From assembly GCA_038240835.1 (NCBI GenBank), contig JBBRGJ010000029.1, positions 1 through 28,607 of the forward strand: a DNA stretch of 28,607 nucleotides. The letters are read 5' to 3'. Positions 1-7,984 of the stretch are shown here, piece after piece. The notes beneath the pieces were generated by a model. It had not been told where the DNA came from. It was given only the letters and a program-made list of their open reading frames with translations, and searched no databases. Position 1 is the stretch's first letter, and every line of letters begins with the position of its first letter. Source of the DNA: JBAXTE01 sp038240835 (lineage in GTDB: Bacteria; Bacteroidota; Bacteroidia; Bacteroidales; WCHB1-69). The position numbers and the translations under genes were made by a program.

Positions 1-121
1 CACTTTTCACTTCCGCCAGCTGGTGGATCACTACTCAGAAACATTATCACTTTAAGTTGAAAAGTCCAGAAATTCCCTTTCATAAACATACAAACTTCTC
101 CGGAAATCGCAGAACTTTTCG

Positions 122-129
122 TAAATTTG
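122..129 (+). promoter_or_regulatory. Probable -7 promoter box for the lipA operon
   Basis: TAAATTTG matches the Bacteroidota -7 consensus TAnnTTTG and ends 16 bases before the lipA start codon. No TTG -33 element is visible at the usual 17-23 base spacing, so the call rests on the -7 box and its position. Confidence 0.5.
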
Positions 130-145
130 CAGAAAATATAAAACA

Positions 146-1003
146 ATGAAAATACTTCGCAAGCCATCATGGTTAAAAATAAAGATTCCTGGTGGCGAGA
201 ATTTCACAGACCTTAAGAAAATTGTAGAAGAGAATCAATTACATACCATTTGTTTGAGTGGACGTTGTCCAAATATGGGAGAGTGCTGGAGCAGAGGAGC
301 GGCTACTTTAATGATTTTGGGAGATATTTGCACTCGTTCATGTAAGTTTTGTGCCACTGCTTCCGGAAAACCACTTCCTGTGGATGTAAACGAACCTGTA
401 AAAGTGGCTCGTTCTGTAAAATTGATGAAGTTGAAACATGCCGTAATTACTTCCGTGGATAGAGATGAACTCGAAGACAAAGGGGCTCAACATTGGGCTA
501 ATGTCATTAATGCCATCCGAAAAGAGAATCCAAATACAATTATAGAGGTGTTGTTGCCTGATTTTGATGCAGTTCCAGAACTTATTGATATTGTAGTAAA
601 ATCATCTCCTGATATTCTTTCTCATAACATCGAAACAGTCCGTCGCCTGACTCCTGAAATCAGAAGCAGAGCCAAGTATGATGTAAGTATGGATACGCTT
701 AAATTGTTCTCAAAATCGGGAATTGATACTAAATCTGGGATCATGGTTGGATTAGGTGAAACCGAAGTTGAGGTGATTGAAACATTACAAGATTTGTACA
801 ATGTGGGTTGCAGAATGATCACCATTGGTCAGTATTTACAACCGACACCTCAGAATATTGAAGTGGTTGAATATGTTCATCCTGATGTGTTTGAAATGTA
901 TAAAACCAAAGCCCTTGAAATTGGATTTGTCATTGCGGAGAGTGGACCATTGGTGCGTTCGTCTTACATGGCAGAAAATGCGTATAAAAACAAAAGAAAA
1001 TAA
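146..1003 (+). CDS. lipA: Lipoyl synthase (LipA)
   Basis: Radical SAM enzyme that inserts two sulfur atoms into protein-bound octanoyl groups to give the lipoyl cofactor of 2-oxoacid dehydrogenases and the glycine cleavage system; cytoplasmic. Both iron-sulfur signatures are present in the 285 residues. The auxiliary cluster has CX4CX5C at C36, C41 and C47, and the SAM cluster has CX3CX2C at C62, C66 and C69. The conserved C-terminal RSSY, which supplies a serine ligand to the auxiliary cluster in this family, is near residue 270. Length is close to the usual 290-320. The ATG at 146 gives a normal N-terminus and follows a -7 box. lipB begins 6 bases after the stop, so the octanoyl transferase and the sulfur inserter are made together. 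Confidence 0.97.
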   Translation: MKILRKPSWLKIKIPGGENFTDLKKIVEENQLHTICLSGRCPNMGECWSRGAATLMILGDICTRSCKFCATASGKPLPVDVNEPVKVARSVKLMKLKHAVITSVDRDELEDKGAQHWANVINAIRKENPNTIIEVLLPDFDAVPELIDIVVKSSPDILSHNIETVRRLTPEIRSRAKYDVSMDTLKLFSKSGIDTKSGIMVGLGETEVEVIETLQDLYNVGCRMITIGQYLQPTPQNIEVVEYVHPDVFEMYKTKALEIGFVIAESGPLVRSSYMAENAYKNKRK

Positions 1004-1009
1004 AAAGCA

Positions 1010-1690
1010 ATGAATAAGGTAACCTTTTACGATTGGAAAACCATTGATTACAAAGAAGCTTGGGACAAACAGCAAGCAATTTTCAACGGTGTGATGGATT
1101 TCAAATTAAACAAATCTGATGTTTCACCGCAATCAATTGTCTTATGTGAGCATCCACACGTATACACGCTAGGAAAAAATGGAAATAACACCAATTTGTT
1201 GATTAGCGACGAGATGTTGAAAAAGATAAATGCTACTTATTATCACATCGATCGTGGGGGAGATATTACGTATCATGGTCCTGGTCAGATAGTTGCTTAT
1301 CCAATCATCGATTTAGAATTGACAAAGTTGTCTGTAAGAGAGTATATTTTTCAATTAGAACAGAGTGTAATCGATACGTTGGCACATTTTGGGATTAACT
1401 CCACTCGTTTAGAAGGATCTACCGGCGTTTGGTTGGATGTTGATGTTCCGAAACGTACTCGAAAAATATGTGCAATTGGTGTAAAAGCAAGTAGATTTGT
1501 CACCATGCATGGATTAGCATTTAATGTAAATACTGATTTGAATTACTTTAATTACATCAATCCTTGTGGATTTGTAGACAAAGGTGTCACTTCAATGAAA
1601 GTTGAATTGGGACATGAAGTAGATATTGAAGAGATAAAATCATTGCTAAAAGTGAATCTGTATAAATGTTTAAAGGTAAATGAATTATAA
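1010..1690 (+). CDS. lipB: Octanoyl-[acyl-carrier-protein]:protein N-octanoyltransferase (LipB)
   Basis: Transfers octanoate from acyl-carrier protein to the lipoyl domains of target enzymes, making the substrate that LipA modifies. The 226 residues contain the family signature RGGDITYHGPGQ (82-93), the catalytic lysine in GVK (K159) and the catalytic cysteine in PCG (C186), followed by VTS. Length fits the family (about 210-240). It lies 6 bases after lipA and 3 bases before the next gene, so it is part of the same transcript. No Shine-Dalgarno sequence is visible, as is normal in this phylum. Confidence 0.96.
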   Translation: MNKVTFYDWKTIDYKEAWDKQQAIFNGVMDFKLNKSDVSPQSIVLCEHPHVYTLGKNGNNTNLLISDEMLKKINATYYHIDRGGDITYHGPGQIVAYPIIDLELTKLSVREYIFQLEQSVIDTLAHFGINSTRLEGSTGVWLDVDVPKRTRKICAIGVKASRFVTMHGLAFNVNTDLNYFNYINPCGFVDKGVTSMKVELGHEVDIEEIKSLLKVNLYKCLKVNEL

Positions 1691-1693
1691 ATT

Positions 1694-2551
1694 ATGAAAA
1701 CAAAAATTTTCCATAATATCAAAACCTATTTCATGATAACCCTTGGGTTGTGGTTGTTGGCATTTGCATGGACTGCATTCTTAATTCCATCCGGAATCAT
1801 TGGTGGAGGTGTGAGTGGAATTTCATCGCTAATCTATTTTTCTACTGGAATGCCAGTGGGATTGGTTAGTTTAGTGATCAATATTTTTTTAGTGTTAATT
1901 GCTATGCGAATTTTGGGTGCAAAATTTGGAATTAATACTATCTTTGGAATCATCGTTAGCTCTGCTTTTTTTATGATATTACAACATTATATCAAAACTC
2001 CTTTGGTTGATGATCCTTTTATGTGTGCCTTAATTGGGGCTATGTTGTCGGGTTTGGGAATTGGGATTGCCTTTTCTAATGGGGGCAACTCGGGTGGAAC
2101 TGATATTATTGCACTATTAGTGACTAATTATTACAACATTAGTCCAGGCAGAATCATCATTTATCTTGATATTCTGATTGTTGCCAGTTCTTATTTGGTT
2201 TTTCAATCTATCGAGAAAATTGTTTATGGATATGTGGTGATGGGCGTTTTTGGCTATACCCTCGATATGGTAATTGAAGGAAGTAAACAGTCGTATCAGA
2301 TGATGGTTTTTTCTAAAAATAACTCAGAAATTGCCGATAGAATTGGAAATGAAATACGTAGAGGTGTAACATTGCTGAAAGGAAAAGGTTGGTATACTAA
2401 AGAAGATCAAGATGTACTGATGGTGATTGCACAGAAAAATGATAAAAACGACATCATGAAAATCATTAAAGAGTGCGATGATAGCGCATTTATCTCAATT
2501 TCAAAAGTTACTGGAGTTTTTGGTAAAAACTTCGATCGAATTAAGATTTAA
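1694..2551 (+). CDS. YitT family membrane protein (DUF161/DUF2179)
   Basis: Integral membrane protein of 285 residues. About five or six hydrophobic segments fill roughly residues 12-205, with glycine-rich turns such as IIGGGVSG and SNGGNSGGTD that are typical of the YitT family. A soluble C-terminal domain at about 208-285 (MMVFSKN...ADRI...RGVT...KGWYT) matches DUF2179. The biochemical role of the family is not established. The start is 3 bases after lipB, and its stop overlaps the start of the next gene by one base (TAATG), so it is co-transcribed with the lipoate genes. No link to lipoate is implied by the sequence. Confidence 0.9.
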   Translation: MKTKIFHNIKTYFMITLGLWLLAFAWTAFLIPSGIIGGGVSGISSLIYFSTGMPVGLVSLVINIFLVLIAMRILGAKFGINTIFGIIVSSAFFMILQHYIKTPLVDDPFMCALIGAMLSGLGIGIAFSNGGNSGGTDIIALLVTNYYNISPGRIIIYLDILIVASSYLVFQSIEKIVYGYVVMGVFGYTLDMVIEGSKQSYQMMVFSKNNSEIADRIGNEIRRGVTLLKGKGWYTKEDQDVLMVIAQKNDKNDIMKIIKECDDSAFISISKVTGVFGKNFDRIKI

Positions 2552-3480
2552 TGACGGATCGGAAGGTGCGATATCGGAGTTATAGCGATTATTTCAAAGA
2601 AATCTTTGGTGGTCGTGTGCAAAAAGTGACCATCGATGCCGGTTTTAGCTGTCCTAATCGCGACGGAACCGTTGCTACAGGTGGTTGCACTTATTGCAAT
2701 AATGATGCGTTTAATCCTTCTTATTGTTTGTCTTCAAAATCAGTAACTCAGCAAATTGACGAAGGAATTGAGTTTCATGCAAACCGATACCGCAGAGCAA
2801 ACCAATATTTGGCCTATTTTCAAGCATTTTCGAATACTCACGCACCGCTAAGCAAGTTAAAGGAGATTTATGCACCCGCAATTGCGCATCCTCAAATCTG
2901 CGGACTGGTGATTGGAACTCGTCCCGACTGCATGGATGAAGAGAAACTTGCTTATTTTTCAGAAATTGCCAAAACAAAGTATGTCATCATTGAATATGGA
3001 ATAGAATCAGTTTTTGAAAATACACTTGTAAAGATAAATAGGGGACATACGTTTCAAAAAGCGGCTGATATGATTCGCCTAACACATCAATATGGCATTC
3101 ATACAGGCGCACACCTTATTTTTGGATTGCCTGGCGAAACCAGAGAAATGATGATGGATTCTGCAAAAATAGTCTCTCAACTACCTTTAAATACAATCAA
3201 ATTCCATCAATTACAGATTGTAAAAGGTACTGCCATGGAGACTGATTATTTGAATCATAAAGAGGATTATCAATTGTTTGGATTGGATGAATACATCGAT
3301 TTTATTGTTCATTACCTCGCTCGATTAAATCCAAATTTTGTCATCGAAAGATTTGCGGGCGAAGTTCCTCCTCGCTTTTTAGTCTCCGAACCATGGGGAG
3401 CACTGCGCTATGACCAAGTATTGATAAAAATTCAAAAAAGATTGGAAGAACTTGATTTATGGCAAGGGAAGTTGATTTAA
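2551..3480 (+). CDS. TIGR01212-family radical SAM protein (YhcC-like)
   Basis: Radical SAM protein of 309 residues. The iron-sulfur cysteines are in the wider spacing of this family: C34 in SCPNRDGT, then GGCTYC with C46 and C49 (CX11CX2C). GTRPD (about 124-128), EYGIES (about 149-154) and FGLPGET (about 191-197) match the SAM-binding and barrel segments of TIGR01212 proteins such as E. coli YhcC, whose substrate is unknown to me. The start overlaps the previous stop by one base, making this the last gene of the lipA operon. No clear hairpin terminator follows; the next 200 bases are T-rich and lead into the padR promoter. Confidence 0.92.
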   Translation: MTDRKVRYRSYSDYFKEIFGGRVQKVTIDAGFSCPNRDGTVATGGCTYCNNDAFNPSYCLSSKSVTQQIDEGIEFHANRYRRANQYLAYFQAFSNTHAPLSKLKEIYAPAIAHPQICGLVIGTRPDCMDEEKLAYFSEIAKTKYVIIEYGIESVFENTLVKINRGHTFQKAADMIRLTHQYGIHTGAHLIFGLPGETREMMMDSAKIVSQLPLNTIKFHQLQIVKGTAMETDYLNHKEDYQLFGLDEYIDFIVHYLARLNPNFVIERFAGEVPPRFLVSEPWGALRYDQVLIKIQKRLEELDLWQGKLI

Positions 3481-3687
3481 CTTTTTTTGATTCTATCTGT
3501 TTTTTTTTATCCCATAACACTTCTTTCAATTGATTTTCATCCCCAAAGAACATTCTTATTCTCCCCATTTGCCAAATATCACAATTTGTAATTATTCTAA
3601 ATAATTTCACAATAAACTGATTATCAGACAAAAAATCTATCATTATGTGTCTTTCAATCTACTCTAAATCCTCCAGTATTAAAATTA

Positions 3688-3718
3688 TTTTAGTACATTG
3701 TATTGCATAGTACTAAAA
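3688..3718. promoter_or_regulatory. Perfect 9-bp inverted repeat: probable PadR operator
   Basis: TTTTAGTAC at 3688-3696 and GTACTAAAA at 3710-3718 are exact reverse complements separated by 13 bases. The repeat covers the predicted -33 element of the padR promoter (TTG at 3703-3705). A dyad over the promoter of a PadR gene is the usual arrangement for autorepression in this family; binding here is inferred. Confidence 0.7.
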
Positions 3719-3732
3719 GTGTATTATATTTG
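3703..3732 (+). promoter_or_regulatory. padR-pspC promoter (TTG-N19-TATATTTG)
   Basis: TTG at 3703-3705 and TATATTTG at 3725-3732 are 19 bases apart, a full match to the Bacteroidota consensus. The -7 box ends only 4 bases before the padR ATG at 3737, so the transcript would start at or next to the start codon. Confidence 0.75.
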
Positions 3733-3736
3733 CAGC

Positions 3737-4078
3737 ATGAAAACAGAAAAAAACAGTTCACAGATGAGGAAAGGGGTTTTGGAGTTTTGTATTCTTACAA
3801 TCCTTTCCGAAGAAGATGAATACGCTTCAAATGTAATTCAGAAGTTGAAAAACGCAAAATTGATTGTCGTTGAAGGAACACTGTACCCATTGCTAACAAG
3901 GCTTAAGAACGATGGTTTGTTAAATTACCGATGGGAGGAATCCAAAACTGGACCACCGCGAAAGTATTATAAAATTAGCGAGGAAGGGTTGGTGTATCTT
4001 TCAGAATTGGGCGAAATTTGGGATGAGTTAGTAGATACTGTAAACAACATTAGAAATTTAAATTCAAAAAACAAATAA
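3737..4078 (+). CDS. PadR-family transcriptional repressor
   Basis: DNA-binding regulator of 113 residues from this start. The winged-helix core begins at MRKGVLEFCILTILSE and continues through YASNVIQKL, the recognition-helix region GTLYPLLTRLKNDGLL and the wing GPPRKYYKISEEG, all typical PadR. A longer frame begins at a TTG at 3698, but that codon lies inside the promoter and operator and would add 13 unconserved residues, so the ATG at 3737 (MKTEKN) is preferred. The pspC gene starts one base after the stop. PadR next to a PspC-domain protein is a common Bacteroidota pairing. It probably represses its own operon through the inverted repeat just upstream; the inducing signal is unknown. Confidence 0.92.
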   Translation: MKTEKNSSQMRKGVLEFCILTILSEEDEYASNVIQKLKNAKLIVVEGTLYPLLTRLKNDGLLNYRWEESKTGPPRKYYKISEEGLVYLSELGEIWDELVDTVNNIRNLNSKNK

Positions 4079-4079
4079 G

Positions 4080-5720
4080 ATGAAAAAGACATTTACCGTT
4101 AATATATCTGGGCAGGTTTTCCATGTGGATGAAGACGCTTTTGATGTTTTACAACAGTATTTAAACTCGTTAAAGAGTCATTTTTCTAAAAAAGAAGGTG
4201 GTTTTGAAATTGTAGAAGATATTGAATCTAGAATTGCTGAATTGATGAACGAACGAACAAGTTTGTCCAAACAAGCAATTACCCTCACCGACGTAAATGA
4301 GATAATCGCTCAATTGGGACAACCTTTTGAAATTGATGATGAAGAGACGAACGAGCCAGAAGAAAAGGCCAACTCGACTTCGGAAACTCACTATCGTGGA
4401 CAAAAACGATTCTATCGCGATCCTGATCATAAGGTGATAGGCGGAGTTTGTAGTGGATTAGCCTCATATTTCAACATAGATCCTGTGATTATCCGAATTG
4501 CGTTTGCTGTTTCATTTTTTATTGCAGGTTCTAGCTTTTGGGTGTATGTAATTTTATGGATTGCAATTCCAGAGGCAAAAACGACGGCCGAAAAACTCGA
4601 AATGTCGGGGGAACCCATAAACGTTGGCAACATCGAAAAGAAAATTAAAAAAGAATTCAACGGAATTAAAAATAAATTTGGTTCTCTCTCCAACGATGCA
4701 AAAGATGCCGTTAACAACGTGAGAACCAATGTGCAACCCAAAACTGCTTTTGAAAACATCCTCGTAGTTATCGGTGATATTTTCGTCTTATTTGGAAAAG
4801 TATTGGGTATTCTTTTTGGTCTATTTTTCGTGTTTTTGGGAGTTGTGATTTCCTTTGGACTGTTAATTTCGCTTTTCTCATTCAGCAGTTCTATCGAAAT
4901 ATCATCCTTTGGGTTTCACTCATTCTCAATTCCTCAACTTTTAAATTTAATTTCTACTTCGGCTAGTGTGAAGACTTCTGCGATTATTGGAATCACAATA
5001 TTTGTGGGTCTGCCCATGATTATGCTTATTTATAGCGGAATTAAATTGATCTTTGGTTGGAAATTCGAAATTAAATATTTAGGATTGTCTGTATTCTTAG
5101 GATGGCTATTGAGTGGGGTATTGCTTGCGATTGTCGGTTTTGGTCTGTTCAACGATTTTTCTAAAACAAATTCTACCAACATCACAGTTCCTATAAATCA
5201 ACCCCAAAACACCTTGTATATAGACTTGGCATTGGACTCAATTCCTTCTAACATCATCGTAGACAACGGTTCTGAGGATATGCTGATGACAATTATGGCT
5301 GATAAAAACGAGAAATTTTATCTAGGAATTCCAGAAATCCACTACCGAGTTGCAGAAGATAATGATTTTAAAGTGGTTATTCGTAAAAGTGCTCGTGGCA
5401 AATCTCAATTAGAAGTGCGAAATAGAATCAACGAAATTGAATATAATGTGACTCAAATGGCTGATACTATAGTTGTTAACCCACTGTTTTATTGGTCAAA
5501 AAAAGATGTTTGGAGAAATCAGTCAGTTCACGTGACCATCTATTGCCCAAAAGGAAAAAACATATTCCTTAAACAAGATCTAACTAAATTATACACTTTA
5601 AATCACTATTATTGCGACATCGATTCGTTTGTAAACAAATCAGTAGGAGTGAATAGCGAAGGATTGTTTGTTGATACTCTTAAAATTAGTCCAATAGATA
5701 CTTTGGTGAAAAAACCATAA
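4080..5720 (+). CDS. PspC-domain membrane protein
   Basis: 546-residue membrane protein. Residues 1-90 form a soluble acidic domain (VNISGQVFHVDEDAFD, ending in EIIAQLGQPFEIDDEE) that precedes PspC in many Bacteroidota homologues. The PspC domain spans about 108-168 with GGVCSGLASYFNIDP and its own membrane segment. Further hydrophobic stretches lie at about 226-266, 299-325 and 333-357. The last 190 residues are non-membrane and beta-rich by appearance (LYIDLALDSIPSN...), with no family I can name. PspC of E. coli is part of the envelope phage-shock response; an envelope-stress role here is inferred from the domain and from the PadR partner one base upstream. Its 3' end faces the next gene 21 bases away. 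Confidence 0.9.
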   Translation: MKKTFTVNISGQVFHVDEDAFDVLQQYLNSLKSHFSKKEGGFEIVEDIESRIAELMNERTSLSKQAITLTDVNEIIAQLGQPFEIDDEETNEPEEKANSTSETHYRGQKRFYRDPDHKVIGGVCSGLASYFNIDPVIIRIAFAVSFFIAGSSFWVYVILWIAIPEAKTTAEKLEMSGEPINVGNIEKKIKKEFNGIKNKFGSLSNDAKDAVNNVRTNVQPKTAFENILVVIGDIFVLFGKVLGILFGLFFVFLGVVISFGLLISLFSFSSSIEISSFGFHSFSIPQLLNLISTSASVKTSAIIGITIFVGLPMIMLIYSGIKLIFGWKFEIKYLGLSVFLGWLLSGVLLAIVGFGLFNDFSKTNSTNITVPINQPQNTLYIDLALDSIPSNIIVDNGSEDMLMTIMADKNEKFYLGIPEIHYRVAEDNDFKVVIRKSARGKSQLEVRNRINEIEYNVTQMADTIVVNPLFYWSKKDVWRNQSVHVTIYCPKGKNIFLKQDLTKLYTLNHYYCDIDSFVNKSVGVNSEGLFVDTLKISPIDTLVKKP

Positions 5721-5741
5721 CCAAAGTCGCTTTACAATTGA

Positions 5742-6533
5742 TCAATATTTGATGATTTTAATCATCGTCGATGGTTGATTTTCAAAATAGACAAAGTAAA
5801 AACCATTTCGGAGAGCTGATAAATCAATCTCTGAGGTGGTTTTTTCGATAGTCCATGTTCCCACTCTCTGTCCTAAAACATCATGAACCGCTAGTGTTGT
5901 GGGAGATGGATTAGTCTTAAAACGAAGAATTCCAGTGGTTGGATTTGGATAGATTGAAATTTCGTTTAGATTTATTTCGTTGATATTGTCAGGTTCACAA
6001 GCATATCCTACGATTGAGTTTTCGGGAAATCCTGCAAATATTTCAGGGGCAGAATTGGATGGAAATAAGTTCTCATTTATTATTTTCCGATCTGGACCAA
6101 TGATAACAAGTGTAGTAAAACCGGCAACTCCGTAAAGAGTTTGAACCGCATCGCCATTCCCATCCAGACCACTACATGCAGGGTAAGAATCCTCTGGAAG
6201 CTCCGCAAGGGAGTCAAATAGATGCAATTGCTCGTTGGTTCCATCTCCTTCAATTCCCAGGACTATGACGTCGTAATTGTTGCATCCAAATTTTGTGTAA
6301 AACTTTTGAATTACAGGAGCTTTTGTTACACACGATCCACACCAGTAACCAAAGAAATCTAACAATACATATTTCCCCGAATCGGTATATTGATAAAGCG
6401 TGTGAGTATTTCCCTTCAAATCTACAACGGTGAAATCTGGCGCAATATCGCCCACATTATAATTGTTCAGTTGTGCTTTAGACGAGGATAAGCCTATAAG
6501 GATAAGAAGACCTAATAATGTATATTTTTTCAT
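5742..6533 (-). CDS. Secreted thioredoxin-fold protein with T9SS sorting domain
   Basis: 263 residues. Residues 1-20 are a signal peptide ending SSSKA-Q. A redoxin/AhpC-TSA-like domain follows: GDIAPDFTVVDLKG at 28-41, then the redox motif WCGSC with C65 and C68. The C-terminal part from about residue 187 has ISIYPNPTTGILRF and ends in FYFVYF...MIKIIKY, the type A sorting domain recognised by the type IX secretion system. The protein should therefore cross both membranes and be attached to or released from the surface. The target of the disulfide chemistry is not evident. It ends 21 bases from the convergent pspC gene; no promoter match was seen in the 114 bases upstream. Confidence 0.9.
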   Translation of the reverse strand: MKKYTLLGLLILIGLSSSKAQLNNYNVGDIAPDFTVVDLKGNTHTLYQYTDSGKYVLLDFFGYWCGSCVTKAPVIQKFYTKFGCNNYDVIVLGIEGDGTNEQLHLFDSLAELPEDSYPACSGLDGNGDAVQTLYGVAGFTTLVIIGPDRKIINENLFPSNSAPEIFAGFPENSIVGYACEPDNINEINLNEISIYPNPTTGILRFKTNPSPTTLAVHDVLGQRVGTWTIEKTTSEIDLSALRNGFYFVYFENQPSTMIKIIKY

Positions 6534-6647
6534 CTACATGATTTTAAAATTGAAACAGTAATTAAAATTACAACAAAGTCACACAGATTGTTCAATCAAC
6601 CCTGTTTGAAAAGCAGAAAATGAAAACATTTTTGATTCTAATTTTCG

Positions 6648-7580
6648 CTATTCATTATTAAAGCTAGAAGCTGACGTCTTTTTCTTTTTTCCTAACTTAC
6701 CCGTAGTAAACTGGATCCCAATTGTTGGAACAAAGGTAAATCCACTAAAGTGTAATGAGTTAGTATTTAATATATTATAATTCCCAAAATCTTGATAATA
6801 GACAGCCAAAGAGGTCACCAAATAGATAAATTCGTAACCAGCTTTTACGTTAACAAACATCCCCAATGAGTGATAATTCTTTTTTTCATTTACAGCCTCA
6901 ATTAAAATAGGAGTGGTTGAGTTAAGTTTTTTGTAAAAAATATTATCTGGATTAAAACCATAATTTATAAATGATTGGTTGTAAGCTAATCCGAAAGAAA
7001 ATGCTCCATATTTTTCCTCTTCGCCGATAGGAACACTGAAAATAATTGGGATAAAAAGATCTTTTCGTTTGAGGTCAAATCCAAGTAGTTTTTGCACAGT
7101 ATTTAATCCAAAAGGCAAATCATACGACTGAGAAGAGTATTGCAACCCAATGCTTCCACACATTCCATTCGGATTACCACCATTTCCTGTAGAGCCCATG
7201 AATTGGTACATTGCATCAAAAACATGAACTCCTGAAGCGAATTTATAGCCAATATCCACTCTTTTGTAAAGACCATATCTCACAAAAAAATCATAGCCGG
7301 TTCCAATTGGGTCCAAAGAGTAGGAGAGAGCCACCTTTTCTAAAATAGGGATTGAACTATCAAAGGTGATGGTGTCGTTGTTGATCAAATCATCAGCCGT
7401 TGAAATTGCACCTTCAAAAAGACTCGATGCAACTGAAGTAGAGATATTTCCAGAAAAATTGCTGCCTAATCTAAACTGTTTATGTGGAGTTACTTTTCCA
7501 GAATTTACAACAGATCTGGGTGCAGCACAACTCGATAAAAAGACTGCTATGAATAGCAAATAAGTAATTCTTGTTTTCAT
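6648..7580 (-). CDS. Probable outer-membrane lipoprotein of unknown function
   Basis: 310 residues. The N-terminus is a lipoprotein signal peptide with lipobox LSSC and cysteine C18. The rest alternates polar and aromatic residues in short strands (RVDIGYKFASGVHVFDAMY, GAFSFGLAYNQSFINYGF, AGYEFIYLVTSLAVYYQDFG, VPTIGIQFTTGK), as in outer-membrane beta-barrels. It ends in a lysine- and serine-rich tail. I do not recognise the family. It lies 114 bases upstream of, and in the same direction as, the secreted thioredoxin gene; whether they share a transcript is unclear. Confidence 0.75.
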   Translation of the reverse strand: MKTRITYLLFIAVFLSSCAAPRSVVNSGKVTPHKQFRLGSNFSGNISTSVASSLFEGAISTADDLINNDTITFDSSIPILEKVALSYSLDPIGTGYDFFVRYGLYKRVDIGYKFASGVHVFDAMYQFMGSTGNGGNPNGMCGSIGLQYSSQSYDLPFGLNTVQKLLGFDLKRKDLFIPIIFSVPIGEEEKYGAFSFGLAYNQSFINYGFNPDNIFYKKLNSTTPILIEAVNEKKNYHSLGMFVNVKAGYEFIYLVTSLAVYYQDFGNYNILNTNSLHFSGFTFVPTIGIQFTTGKLGKKKKTSASSFNNE

Positions 7581-7726
7581 AAAATCAGTGTAAAAATATT
7601 AATAAGTATGATTTGAGCAATATCTAACTATTTTTCAACTTTCAAAAGTAATATAATTTACTAAAAAAAAAGAAAGTTATTTCAGTTTTCGGCACCGACT
7701 GATTTATGACACAGAATTAGTATTTT

Positions 7727-7965
7727 CGGTTCTACTACCATTTGAGTGGAAAAGATCACAGATATCAAATTGTTATTTCAAAATTGTCATGCTGTCACCA
7801 TAGCAATCGGAACAGGTTGACAATGAAATAAATAAGCTCATACTTTAAACATGAAAAATTTTGTTATTGCATTTCCACTCAATTGGCTCCAGTTCGACAG
7901 GCTCGTTTCGACAGGCTCAACGCATCGCACTGCATCGCGCCGTCCTTCGGTTCGTAGTAGAACCG
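7727..7965. repeat. Nested imperfect inverted-repeat element in a 404-bp intergenic gap
   Basis: The gap 7581-7984 has no gene. The outer arms are CGGTTCTACTAC at 7727-7738 and its exact complement at 7954-7965. Directly inside the left arm, CCATTTGAGTGGAAA (7738-7752) pairs with TTTCCACTCAATTGG (7872-7886), 14 of 15 matching. On the right side, a 67-base stretch (7887-7953) that is richer in GC separates the two arm segments. The core also has an imperfect palindrome, around 7770-7835 (TATTTCAAAATTGTCA against TGACAATGAAATA). This looks like a small palindromic element with a second repeat inserted into its right arm. Confidence 0.65.
7893..7918 (+). repeat. Tandem copies of TTCGACAGGCTC
   Basis: TTCGACAGGCTC occurs at 7893-7904 and again at 7907-7918, followed by a near-duplicate GCATCGCACT/GCATCGCGCC. 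Short repeats of the CGACAGGCTC type are scattered through many Bacteroidota genomes. These copies lie in the inserted part of the palindromic element. Confidence 0.7.
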
Positions 7966-7984
7966 TATTTTCTAATCAATATCC

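Noticed and set aside
1..149. Possible C-terminal ends of an upstream gene
   Set aside because: One frame reads TFHFRQLVDHYSETLSL then stops at 55; another stays open to 149. Neither is long enough to identify, so no partial gene is annotated.
235..480. Minus-strand frame inside lipA
   Set aside because: It is antisense to a conserved gene with intact motifs; codon pattern explains it as a shadow.
6620..6661. Short plus-strand frame MKTFLILIFAIHY
   Set aside because: It looks like the start of a signal peptide but stops after 13 codons and overlaps the end of a minus-strand gene.
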